Shown here: positions 1 through 6,277 of the stretch, in pieces | Layout: the number at the start of each line of letters is the position of its first letter | Position numbering within the stretch: the stretch's first letter is position 1 | Assembly (NCBI GenBank): GCA_001067655.1 | Contig: JUNU01000068.1 | Coordinates: forward strand, 1-7,021 | Length of the DNA stretch: 7,021 nucleotides | Reading direction: 5' to 3' | From: Neisseria lactamica | GTDB taxonomy: Bacteria; Pseudomonadota; Gammaproteobacteria; Burkholderiales; Neisseriaceae | Translations under genes and position numbers: made by a program | Notes under the pieces: model-generated | The model's database searches: none | What the model was told of the DNA's origin: nothing | The model's input: the letters and a program-made list of their open reading frames with translations, nothing else

Positions 1-49
1 TGAGCTAAGGCGAGGCAACGCCGTACTGGTTTAAAGTTAATCCACTATA
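1..49. mobile_element. Correia repeat enclosed element (CREE), right end, truncated by window
   Basis: The first 49 bases match the right end of the Neisseria Correia element as I remember it: an internal part with GGCGAGGCAACGCCGTACTGG, then the terminal inverted repeat running into TTAATCCACTATA, with TA at the outer edge as expected for TA target insertion. The left half lies outside the window. Correia ends are known to supply outward promoters in some loci; a TATACT hexamer at 46-51 straddles the edge and could be a -10, but no good -35 is visible. This recognition is from memory of the family, not an alignment. Confidence 0.85.
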
Positions 50-172
50 CTTTTTTGAAATTTACATCCTTTTCTTACAGTACGACCTTATCCTGATAGC
101 CAAAACCAAAAACGATAAGCAAACTCCGTAATAACAAAAGCCATTAACAATCCATTTCCTCCCAATGACCAA

Positions 173-213
173 AGGTCGTCTGAAAATCCTCTTCCCGGCT
201 TTTCAGACGACCT
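173..213 (+). terminator. DUS inverted-repeat hairpin
   Basis: Two copies of AGGTCGTCTGAA face each other (173-184 direct, 202-213 reversed). The match extends to 14-bp perfect arms (173-186 and 200-213) around a 13-base loop. In Neisseria such paired uptake sequences commonly act as rho-independent-like terminators as well as DNA uptake signals. No T-run follows directly on the + strand. It probably ends transcription coming from the left and isolates the uvrA promoter from the Correia side. The bases between the Correia end and this hairpin (50-172) hold no gene that I can support. Confidence 0.75.
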
Positions 214-221
214 CCCACAAT

Positions 222-249
222 CTGAAACCGAAGCGAAAAGTGTTACAAT
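222..249 (+). promoter_or_regulatory. candidate uvrA promoter
   Basis: TACAAT at 244-249 is a good -10 hexamer, 36 bases before the uvrA ATG. CTGAAA at 222-227 is a weak -35 with a 16-base spacer. It lies downstream of the DUS hairpin, so uvrA would have its own promoter. No operator is recognisable. Assignment is by hexamer inspection only. Confidence 0.4.
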
Positions 250-285
250 AGCCGTTTTATTTTAGCCGCTTAAGGTAGTCCGACT

Positions 286-3156
286 ATGTGCAACCACCAT
301 CATCAAAACGACAGCAAAACTCCCCACTCAGAAGCCCGCGACAACGACACCATCCGCATCCGCGGTGCGCGCACGCATAATTTGAAAAACGTCGATTTGG
401 ACATTCCGCGCCACAAGCTGGTGGTGGTAACGGGGCTGTCGGGCAGCGGCAAGTCGTCGCTGGCGTTTGACACGTTGTATGCCGAAGGGCAGCGGCGTTA
501 TGTCGAAAGTCTTTCGGCGTATGCGCGGCAGTTTTTGCAGATGATGGACAAACCCGATGTCGATTTGATTGAAGGCTTATCGCCCGCGATTTCCATTGAG
601 CAAAAATCCACCAGCCACAACCCGCGTTCCACCGTCGGCACGGTTACGGAAATCCACGATTACCTGCGCCTTTTGTACGCCCGCGTCGGCACGCCCTATT
701 GCCCCGAACACAATCTGCCGTTGTCGAGCCAAACCGTGTCGCAGATGGTCGATGCCGTCTTAAAACTGCCGGAAGACACGCGCGTGATGATTCTGGCGCC
801 GGCGGTGCGCGAGCGTAAGGGCGAGTTTGTCGATTTCTTTGCCGACTTGCAGGCGCAGGGTTTTGCGCGGGTGCGCGTGGACGGCGAAGTCTATCAGCTT
901 GACGAAGTGCCGAAGCTGGAAAAAAACATCAAACACAATATCGACGTGGTCATCGACCGCGTGAAAGTGAAGGCGGACATCAAGCAGCGGCTGGCGGAAA
1001 GTTTTGAAACCGCGCTGCGCCACGGCAACGAGCGCGCGCTGGCGATGGAAATGGACAGCGGCGAAGAACATTGGTTTTCCGCGCGTTTCGCCTGCCCCGT
1101 GTGTTCGTACAGCCTGCCCGAATTAGAGCCGCGCCTCTTTTCGTTCAACAACCCGATGGGGTCCTGCCCGACCTGCGACGGCTTAGGCAACACCAATTTC
1201 TTCGACCCCGAAAAAGTGGTCGCCCATCCCGAATTGTCGTTGGCAACGGGCGCGATTGACGGCTGGGACAAGCGCAACCAATTCTATTTCCAAATGATTC
1301 AATCGCTGGCGAGGCATTACGGTTTCGACGTGCAGGCTGCTTGGGAAACGCTACCTGAAAAAGTCAAAAAAGTCGTGCTGCACGGCTCAGGCAAAGAAGT
1401 CATTGATTTCACATACCTGTCTGAACGCGGCACCACCTTCAACCGCAGCCACGCCTTCGAAGGCATCATCCCCAATCTCGAACGCCGCTACCGCGAAACC
1501 GACAGCGAAACCGTGCGCGAAAAATTGCGCGAATACCAAAACCACCGTGCCTGCCCGAGCTGCGGCGGCGCACGTTTGCGCAAAGAAGCCCGCTACGTTT
1601 ACGTCAGCGGCGAACCCTTGCACGAAGTCTCCGCCTGGCCGCTGACCAAAACCCACCAATTTTTTGAAACGCTGGATTTGGACGGCAACAAAAAACAAAT
1701 CGCCGAAAAAATCCTCAAAGAAATCACTGAGCGGCTCGGCTTCCTGATTAACGTCGGGCTGGATTACCTGAACTTGAGCCGTTCCGCCGAAACCCTCTCC
1801 GGCGGTGAAGCCCAGCGCATCCGCCTCGCCAGTCAAATCGGCAGCGGTCTGACCGGCGTGATGTACGTTTTGGACGAACCCTCCATCGGCCTGCACCAGC
1901 GCGACAACGACCGCCTGCTCGCCACCCTCAAACGCCTGCGCGATTTGGGCAACAGCGTGATTGTGGTCGAACACGACGAAGACGCCATCCGCGAAGCCGA
2001 TTTCGTCGTCGATATGGGCCCCGGCGCGGGTGAACACGGCGGCAACGTATTGATTGCCGACACGCCCGAAAACGTCGCCAAATGCGAAAAATCCATTACC
2101 GGACAATACCTCAGCGGCAAAAAATCCATTGCTGTGCCGTCTGAACGCACGCCCGTCAATCCCGAGCGAATGCTCGTCCTCAAAGGCGCGCGCGGCAACA
2201 ACCTTAAAAACGTTACCCTCGAATTGCCGCTCGGTTTGATTACCTGCATCACCGGCGTATCCGGCAGCGGCAAATCCACCCTGATTAACGACACCCTCGC
2301 CAAAATCACCGCCCGCGAACTCAACCGAGCTCAAGAAGAACCCGCCCCATACGACGACATCCACGGCCTCGAACACCTCGACAAAGTCATCAACGTCGAC
2401 CAATCCCCCATCGGCCGCACCCCGCGCTCCAACCCCGCCACCTACACCGGCCTGTTCACCCCCATCCGCGAACTCTTCGCCGGCGTACCCCTCTCGCGCG
2501 AACGCGGCTACAACGTCGGCAGATTCTCCTTCAACGTCAAAGGCGGCCGCTGCGAAGCCTGCCAAGGCGACGGCGTGATTAAAGTCGAAATGCACTTCCT
2601 GCCCGACGTGTACGTCCCCTGCGAAGTCTGCCACGGCAAACGCTACAACCGCGAAACGCTCGAAATCCAATACAAAGGCAAAAACATCAGCCAAGTCCTC
2701 GACATGACCGTCGAAGAAGCCCGCGAATTTTTCGACGCCGTCCCCACCGTATCGCGCAAACTGCAAACCCTCATCGACGTAGGCCTAGGCTACATCCGCC
2801 TCGGCCAGTCCGCCACCACCCTCTCCGGCGGCGAAGCCCAACGCGTCAAACTCGCCTTGGAACTCTCCAAACGCGACACCGGCAGAACGCTCTACATCCT
2901 CGACGAACCCACCACCGGCCTGCACTTCGCCGACATCGCCCTGCTGCTGGAAGTCATAGGTCGTCTGAAAGGCAAAGGCAATTCGATTGTGGTTATCGAG
3001 CATAATTTGGATGTGATTAAAACCGCTGATTGGATTGTGGACTTAGGACCGGAAGGGGGCGATGTCGGGGGGAGGATTATTGCTTGTGGCAGTCCTGAGG
3101 AAGTGGCGAAGGTTAAGGGGAGTTATACTGGGAAGTATTTGAAGGTAGTTTTGTAA
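286..3156 (+). CDS. uvrA: UvrA, excinuclease ABC subunit A
   Basis: UvrA is the dimeric, zinc-containing ABC ATPase that finds bulky DNA lesions in nucleotide excision repair and loads UvrB; it is cytoplasmic. At 956 residues it is close to the 940 of E. coli UvrA. Visible in order: Walker A GLSGSGKS (50-57), zinc module C270-C273-C294-C297, ABC signature LSGGEAQR (504-511) with Walker B ending LDEP (529-532), second Walker A GVSGSGKS (657-664), zinc finger C756-C759-C779-C782, second LSGGE (846-850) and LDEP (872-875). All key residues are present, so the protein should be active. The ATG at 286 has TAAGG at 271-275, a ten-base spacing; about 20 poorly conserved residues precede the conserved core. 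It appears monocistronic: the next gene differs greatly in composition. Codon choice shifts along the gene and changes abruptly after the DUS at 2958. Confidence 0.98.
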   Translation: MCNHHHQNDSKTPHSEARDNDTIRIRGARTHNLKNVDLDIPRHKLVVVTGLSGSGKSSLAFDTLYAEGQRRYVESLSAYARQFLQMMDKPDVDLIEGLSPAISIEQKSTSHNPRSTVGTVTEIHDYLRLLYARVGTPYCPEHNLPLSSQTVSQMVDAVLKLPEDTRVMILAPAVRERKGEFVDFFADLQAQGFARVRVDGEVYQLDEVPKLEKNIKHNIDVVIDRVKVKADIKQRLAESFETALRHGNERALAMEMDSGEEHWFSARFACPVCSYSLPELEPRLFSFNNPMGSCPTCDGLGNTNFFDPEKVVAHPELSLATGAIDGWDKRNQFYFQMIQSLARHYGFDVQAAWETLPEKVKKVVLHGSGKEVIDFTYLSERGTTFNRSHAFEGIIPNLERRYRETDSETVREKLREYQNHRACPSCGGARLRKEARYVYVSGEPLHEVSAWPLTKTHQFFETLDLDGNKKQIAEKILKEITERLGFLINVGLDYLNLSRSAETLSGGEAQRIRLASQIGSGLTGVMYVLDEPSIGLHQRDNDRLLATLKRLRDLGNSVIVVEHDEDAIREADFVVDMGPGAGEHGGNVLIADTPENVAKCEKSITGQYLSGKKSIAVPSERTPVNPERMLVLKGARGNNLKNVTLELPLGLITCITGVSGSGKSTLINDTLAKITARELNRAQEEPAPYDDIHGLEHLDKVINVDQSPIGRTPRSNPATYTGLFTPIRELFAGVPLSRERGYNVGRFSFNVKGGRCEACQGDGVIKVEMHFLPDVYVPCEVCHGKRYNRETLEIQYKGKNISQVLDMTVEEAREFFDAVPTVSRKLQTLIDVGLGYIRLGQSATTLSGGEAQRVKLALELSKRDTGRTLYILDEPTTGLHFADIALLLEVIGRLKGKGNSIVVIEHNLDVIKTADWIVDLGPEGGDVGGRIIACGSPEEVAKVKGSYTGKYLKVVL
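2136..2145 (+). repeat. DNA uptake sequence, 10-mer GCCGTCTGAA
   Basis: This is the classic meningococcal/gonococcal DUS 10-mer, inside uvrA, encoding part of VPSER in the linker just before the second ATPase half. With the two preceding bases it reads GTGCCGTCTGAA, one base from the AT-type 12-mer. A coding DUS in a poorly conserved linker is a usual position. Confidence 0.8.
2958..2969 (+). repeat. DNA uptake sequence AGGTCGTCTGAA
   Basis: A perfect copy of the same 12-mer found in the hairpin at 173-213, here read in frame in uvrA as part of I-G-R-L-K. The codon style of uvrA changes immediately downstream. Confidence 0.9.
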
Positions 3157-3173
3157 CTTATAGTTTTTTGCAT

Positions 3174-3191
3174 AGAAAGGGTTAATTAATA
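3174..3191 (+). promoter_or_regulatory. ribosome binding site with in-frame ATA, alternative start of the AIPR gene
   Basis: AGAAAGGG at 3174-3181 is the only strong Shine-Dalgarno between uvrA and the AIPR gene. Seven bases after it is ATA (3189-3191), in frame with the AIPR gene and with no stop between; the first upstream in-frame stop is TAA at 3183. The annotated ATG at 3225 has only AACAAG before it. The twelve extra codons read as I-S-T-L-H-I-N-Q-I-A-N-K. This looks like a true start whose ATG has become ATA, or a rare AUA start. Confidence 0.5.
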
Positions 3192-3224
3192 AGTACCTTA
3201 CATATTAATCAGATTGCCAACAAG

Positions 3225-4916
3225 ATGAAAGCACTATTTGAAGATAAACTTCAATTAGACGATATCTCTCCAACAGATAAAGAACGAGAAGTAAAAATCT
3301 TATCAAGATGTTTAGCTGCATACGCCATATATTATTTTTCACAATGCTCTATTGAAGAAGCAGCTCTATCTGTAGTGGATGCTGCAGATGATAATGGTAT
3401 TGATGGTATTTACTACTCTGAAAAATTAAAAAAACTATTTATAGTTCAGTCTAAATGGAGCAAAAATGGCAAAGGAGAACCATCAAGAGGTGATTTATTA
3501 AAATTTAACCAGGGAATAAAAGATTTATTTGACTTAAATTTTGATAAATTTAATGACAAAATTAAACAACGAAGCTCAACAATTAGTTCTGCTTTTGATG
3601 CTTATGATACAAAATTTGAAATAATTTTAATTGATACTTATGAAAGCTCAAGTCTGGTTAATGAAAATTTAAGACCAATTGAAGATTTCATTATAGAAAT
3701 GAATAATAATGGCGATGCTGATGCAGAAATATTAATTAACTTTTCACGAATGAATCAAAGTGAAATCCATACATCGATAAGACAGGAAAATCAAGAACAA
3801 TTAAATATAGAAATGGGATTATCAAACTGGGGGGTTATTTCAACTGATCTTGCTACCGATAATCAAGAGATATTCTCATGTAAAGCATACTATGGAAGTA
3901 TTTCTGCAAATGAAATTTCAGATTGGTGGATTAAATTTAAAGATAAAATTTTTGAAAAAAATATTCGGAAGGTATTAGGTAGAACTGATGTAAATGAGGA
4001 GATTGAAAATACTCTGAAAGATAATCCTGATCTATTTTGGTATTTAAATAATGGAATAACGGTTATTGCGGATAAAATTTCAAAAACGGCAGTTGGAGGA
4101 AACTCTAGAGACATTGGTACATTCAAATTAGAAAATTTTTCAGTAATTAATGGAGCACAAACTATTAGTAGCATTGGCAGATTTAAAGAGTTAAACCCTC
4201 AAAACGATTTAAGCTGTGCATCTATCAATATTAGAATTATTGAAATTTCAGATAACCTAGATTTTGCCAAATTAATTACACGGGCTAATAATAGACAAAA
4301 TCGCATTGATGGTATGGATTTTGCATCTCAAGATCCTGAGCAATTACGTATTAAAAATGAACTTATTCTTGAAGATGTTGAATATAGTATTATGCGCTCA
4401 GAAACATTTAAATCAACTGATAAATCATTTAATTTACAAGAAGCAACGGTTAGCTTGGCATCAATAAATAAAAATGTTGTTTTAGCTGTTCAGGTTAAAA
4501 GTGCTATAGGTAAATTTTTTGAAAATCTAGAAAGAGGAATTTACAAGGAAATATTTAATCCAAATATCAGCGGATACTATGTTTATAATTCCGTTCTATT
4601 CAATAGGGCAGTTAATAAAATATTAACTAACAAAACAAATAATATAAAAAAGAAAACTGGCAAACTTTACGGCATTCTTGTTCATGGAAACAGGATGATT
4701 GCACATCTTCTAGCTAAAAAAATGAATATTCACAACCAATTATCTTCAAATAATTTTAACATTGATGAAATGACTCTAGAAGCTGAAGCTACAAAATTGA
4801 TTTCAGATATTAATGATTTTATTGAAGAAAATTATCCTGATAATTTTTTAGCAACTTTTTTCAAAAACAGTACCAAATGCAAGCATTTAGTTGACGAAAT
4901 GTTGAGCAAGCCGTAG
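3225..4916 (+). CDS. AIPR-family protein with N-terminal PD-(D/E)XK-like nuclease signature, probable phage defence
   Basis: 563 residues. The central part has AIPR-family (PF10592, abortive infection phage resistance) hallmarks: NIRKVLG from N246, FWYLNNGIT ending at T279, VINGAQT (307-313) and RANNRQN (353-359). The N-terminus carries a restriction-nuclease-like signature: D55-D56-N-G-I-D60-G, then strand LFIVQSKW with Q75 and K77, a Q-X-K variant of PD-(D/E)XK. I infer a cytoplasmic nuclease-type defence effector; trigger and target are unknown. AIPR proteins also occur in multi-gene restriction-like clusters, but no methylase, ATPase or other partner is visible here, so it may act alone. 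It is far more AT-rich than uvrA and holds no canonical DUS, consistent with horizontal acquisition. The ATG at 3225 lacks a good Shine-Dalgarno; translation may begin at the ATA at 3189. A REP element starts 17 bases after the stop. Confidence 0.85.
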   Translation: MKALFEDKLQLDDISPTDKEREVKILSRCLAAYAIYYFSQCSIEEAALSVVDAADDNGIDGIYYSEKLKKLFIVQSKWSKNGKGEPSRGDLLKFNQGIKDLFDLNFDKFNDKIKQRSSTISSAFDAYDTKFEIILIDTYESSSLVNENLRPIEDFIIEMNNNGDADAEILINFSRMNQSEIHTSIRQENQEQLNIEMGLSNWGVISTDLATDNQEIFSCKAYYGSISANEISDWWIKFKDKIFEKNIRKVLGRTDVNEEIENTLKDNPDLFWYLNNGITVIADKISKTAVGGNSRDIGTFKLENFSVINGAQTISSIGRFKELNPQNDLSCASINIRIIEISDNLDFAKLITRANNRQNRIDGMDFASQDPEQLRIKNELILEDVEYSIMRSETFKSTDKSFNLQEATVSLASINKNVVLAVQVKSAIGKFFENLERGIYKEIFNPNISGYYVYNSVLFNRAVNKILTNKTNNIKKKTGKLYGILVHGNRMIAHLLAKKMNIHNQLSSNNFNIDEMTLEAEATKLISDINDFIEENYPDNFLATFFKNSTKCKHLVDEMLSKP

Positions 4917-4933
4917 CCTGTATACCCAACCGA

Positions 4934-4963
4934 CCGCGTGCGTGGCTACGCCACACACCCTAC
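4934..4963 (-). repeat. REP-like element, copy 1
   Basis: Read on the minus strand it begins with the GTAG foot (4963-4960) as GTAGGGTGT, followed by stem GTGGC, loop GTA, stem GCCAC, then GCACGCGGT. With copy 2 in opposite orientation 32 bases away it forms a REP doublet (REPIN-like). It starts 17 bases after the AIPR stop codon. Confidence 0.75.
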
Positions 4964-4995
4964 CTGTGAATTACACGGAACTTCAAAATCAACGT

Positions 4996-5020
4996 GTAGG
5001 GTGTGTGCGGTACGCACGCA
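4996..5020 (+). repeat. REP-like element, copy 2
   Basis: Begins with the GTAG foot, GTAGGGTGT, then stem GTGCG (5005-5009), loop GTA, stem CGCAC (5013-5017), then GCA. It has the same head as copy 1, but two stem positions are changed on both sides so that pairing is kept. It is the inverted partner of copy 1. Confidence 0.75.
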
Positions 5021-5032
5021 GTTGCTTGATTG

Positions 5033-5145
5033 ACGGTTTGCCGTTTCAACTTTTAACTTCGTTGAAGCTAGCGCTTTCAGACGGCCTCCAATGTCGTCTG
5101 AAAACATCAGCTTCAACAAAGTTAAAACCTTAAACAACAAACCGT
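5033..5145. repeat. 113-bp imperfect palindrome with a DUS pair at its centre
   Basis: Arms 5033-5085 and 5093-5145 pair without gaps (position sum 5178) at 42 of 53 positions, with a seven-base centre. The innermost part is the DUS pair at 5076-5102; the outer part pairs TTTTAACTT with AAGTTAAAA-like sequence and ACGGTTTG with CAAACCGT. Seven of the eleven mismatches would be G-U pairs in a minus-strand RNA, against two in a plus-strand RNA. It lies between REP copy 2 and the RAYT gene and could be a transcription barrier, a miniature element, or part of the RAYT unit. Confidence 0.75.
5076..5102. repeat. inverted pair of DNA uptake sequences, two dialects
   Basis: 5076-5087 is the reverse complement of AGGCCGTCTGAA (AG-type DUS). 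5091-5102 reads ATGTCGTCTGAA, a hybrid of the AT- and muc-type forms. Three bases separate them. They form the tip of the larger palindrome and resemble the DUS hairpin terminators of Neisseria. Confidence 0.8.
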
Positions 5146-5180
5146 TCCTTCTCCAATACTCAAACCACAAACAAAATCCT

Positions 5181-5709
5181 ATAGCGCGTTATCGCAGAAA
5201 CTTCATTGCCGGCGGCACATTCTTTTTCACCGTCAAACTCGCCGACCCAAAATCGCGCCTGCTTGTCGAACATATCGGCTTCGCGTGCGGCTTATATGGA
5301 TGTGCAAAAACAATATCCCTTTGAAACCGTCGCCGTATGCGTACTGCCGAACCATATTCACGCCATTTGGACGCTGCTGCCCGATGATGCGGATTATTCC
5401 CTGCGCTGGCGGCTGATTAAAACCAAATTCTCCGCACATTTCCCTCATGCCGAAAACCTGTCTGCCAGTAAACAGCGGCGGCACGAACGCGGTATTTGGC
5501 AACGGCGTTTTTACGAACACACCGTGCGCGACGAAATCGATTTGCAGCGTTGCACAGACTATATCCATTTCAATCCCGTTAAACATGGATTGTGCGGCAA
5601 TGTCCGCGATTGGGCGTTTTCATCGTTTCACCGTTATGTACGGGATGGACGGCTGCCATTGGATTGGGGCGGAACAAAAGAAACTGCGGTAATGAATTTT
5701 GGGGAGTGA
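5181..5709 (+). pseudogene. REP-associated tyrosine transposase (RAYT, Y1/IS200-like), frameshifted
   Basis: Two reading frames together give one RAYT, a single-strand HUH transposase acting on REP hairpins. The first starts at ARYRRNFIAGGTFFFTV and runs to LLVEHIG. The second continues with SRAAYMDVQKQYPF to the stop at 5707. The join is at 5280-5283, where four bases replace the expected six (net -2). Catalytic features survive: the HIH motif at 5353-5361 and the tyrosine of YIHFNPVKHG at 5560-5562. The family usually starts two or three residues before YRR; here that codon is ATA (5181-5183), with no Shine-Dalgarno before it, so the start also appears lost. An ATG in the same frame at 5091 lies inside the palindrome and is not a convincing start. 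With both lesions I call it inactive. Recognition is from memory of Neisseria RAYT sequences. Confidence 0.85.
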
Positions 5710-5730
5710 ATGTAATAATAAAACTACCCA

Positions 5731-5760
5731 CCGCGTGCGTGGTTGTACCACATACCCTAC
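5731..5760 (-). repeat. REP-like element, copy 3
   Basis: On the minus strand: GTAG foot at 5760-5757 as GTAGGGTAT, stem GTGGT, loop ACA, stem ACCAC (5743-5739), then GCACGCGGT. It has the same layout and orientation as copy 1 with another compensated stem. It lies 21 bases after the RAYT stop and bounds the unit on the right. Confidence 0.75.
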
Positions 5761-5795
5761 TTCAGGATTGAAGATTTCATGCGAACCACAGCTTG

Positions 5796-6266
5796 CTATT
5801 CATTCCACCAATTTAATAAAGTCTCATCAGACGGGTTATCTATATTTTTATATATATTGGCATAATACCACTCCGCTTGAGTTTCTTCTTTGAGTTTATT
5901 GAAATAATGATTAATTTTATCCATTCCATTACTTGATGGAATACTGAAAGAATAGACATCTTCATTAGCACCATCCAGCGTCCCATTGAGTTTTAATTTA
6001 ATATCTAGGCTTAATTTATTAAGATCAATTTTTCTTGGAAAATACATCTGAATACAAAAATTCCCCCCTCTTGAAATAACAATTGGATGTTCAGCCTTAC
6101 CATTAATTTCAATTACATCTCCTTTCGCAAGATTTTGTGCCAAACCAGGCGATTTAAGTATTTTGTATTGGTTTACTTTAATAAATTGAGCAGGTATTTC
6201 TTCAAAGACAGCTCCATTCTTACCATGACCTGCATAAACATAAATTAATTCAAAATTATCTTCCAT
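5796..6266 (-). CDS. DUF4265-like protein, probable immunity protein for the adjacent RHS toxin
   Basis: 156 residues, soluble, with no signal peptide or membrane segment. The first half (F-E-E-I-P-A, YKILKSPGLAQNLAKGDVIEI, then ISRGGNFCIQMYF) fits my recollection of DUF4265 (PF14085); the tail has EWYYANIYKNIDN and ends LLNWWNE. The family's molecular role is not established to me. Position argues for immunity: it directly follows the toxin tip on the same strand, the toxin's restored stop overlaps its start by 22 bp, and an AGAGG ribosome site sits six bases before its ATG. Such overlap suggests translational coupling, so the cell would make the antidote with the toxin. It is intact although the toxin is frameshifted. 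Composition is AT-rich like the toxin tip, consistent with the two moving as one cassette. Family name is moderately sure; immunity role is inference. Confidence 0.8.
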   Translation of the reverse strand: MEDNFELIYVYAGHGKNGAVFEEIPAQFIKVNQYKILKSPGLAQNLAKGDVIEINGKAEHPIVISRGGNFCIQMYFPRKIDLNKLSLDIKLKLNGTLDGANEDVYSFSIPSSNGMDKINHYFNKLKEETQAEWYYANIYKNIDNPSDETLLNWWNE

Positions 6267-6272
6267 ATGGTA

Positions 6273-6277
6273 CCTCT
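6273..6277 (-). promoter_or_regulatory. ribosome binding site of the immunity gene
   Basis: AGAGG on the minus strand, six bases before the ATG at 6266. It lies inside the restored coding region of the toxin tip, so the two genes would be translated from one message. Confidence 0.6.

Larger units (their letters stand above)
4934..5760 (+). mobile_element. REP/RAYT unit (decayed)
   Basis: A compact block: REP copy 1 (reversed), 32 bases, REP copy 2 (forward), 12 bases, a 113-bp palindrome, 35 bases, a broken RAYT transposase gene, 21 bases, REP copy 3 (reversed). A RAYT gene flanked by its own REPs is the expected arrangement for this family, in which the transposase recognises REP hairpins. 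No target duplication is visible at the outer edges, so the limits given are those of the REPs, not proven ends. Confidence 0.7.

Noticed and set aside
66..171. Minus-strand open stretch with hydrophobic C-terminal-like peptide (…FAYRFWFWLSG)
   Set aside because: Short, no well-placed start, and extending it upstream would cross the DUS hairpin and the uvrA promoter. No family recognised.
1348..1425. Near matches to other DUS dialects (ACGCTACCTGAA, TACCTGTCTGAA)
   Set aside because: One mismatch each and both explained by ordinary codons of conserved uvrA sequence; not listed as features.
1387..2766. 459-residue minus-strand reading frame inside uvrA
   Set aside because: Antisense shadow of GC-rich uvrA codons; low-complexity, rich in F, V, A and G, with no start signal.
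3157..3224. Promoter for the AIPR gene (TTGCAT at 3168 and AT-rich hexamers downstream)
   Set aside because: No -10 of good quality at a 16-18 base spacing; the region is so AT-rich that partial matches are expected by chance.
4942..5170. Overlapping small frames on both strands with similar peptides
   Set aside because: They mirror each other because the DNA is palindromic; no ribosome sites. Explained by the REP doublet and the DUS-centred inverted repeat.
5091..5183. ATG at 5091 as the real start of the RAYT gene
   Set aside because: It sits in the DUS at the palindrome tip, has no Shine-Dalgarno, and would add about 30 residues not seen in the family, which normally begins just before YRR.
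5233..5586. 117-residue minus-strand frame over the RAYT gene
   Set aside because: Antisense to clear transposase coding sequence, with no recognisable domain.
5699..5893. 64-residue plus-strand frame across REP copy 3
   Set aside because: Starts inside the RAYT end, runs through a REP and ends antisense to the immunity gene; no support as a gene.
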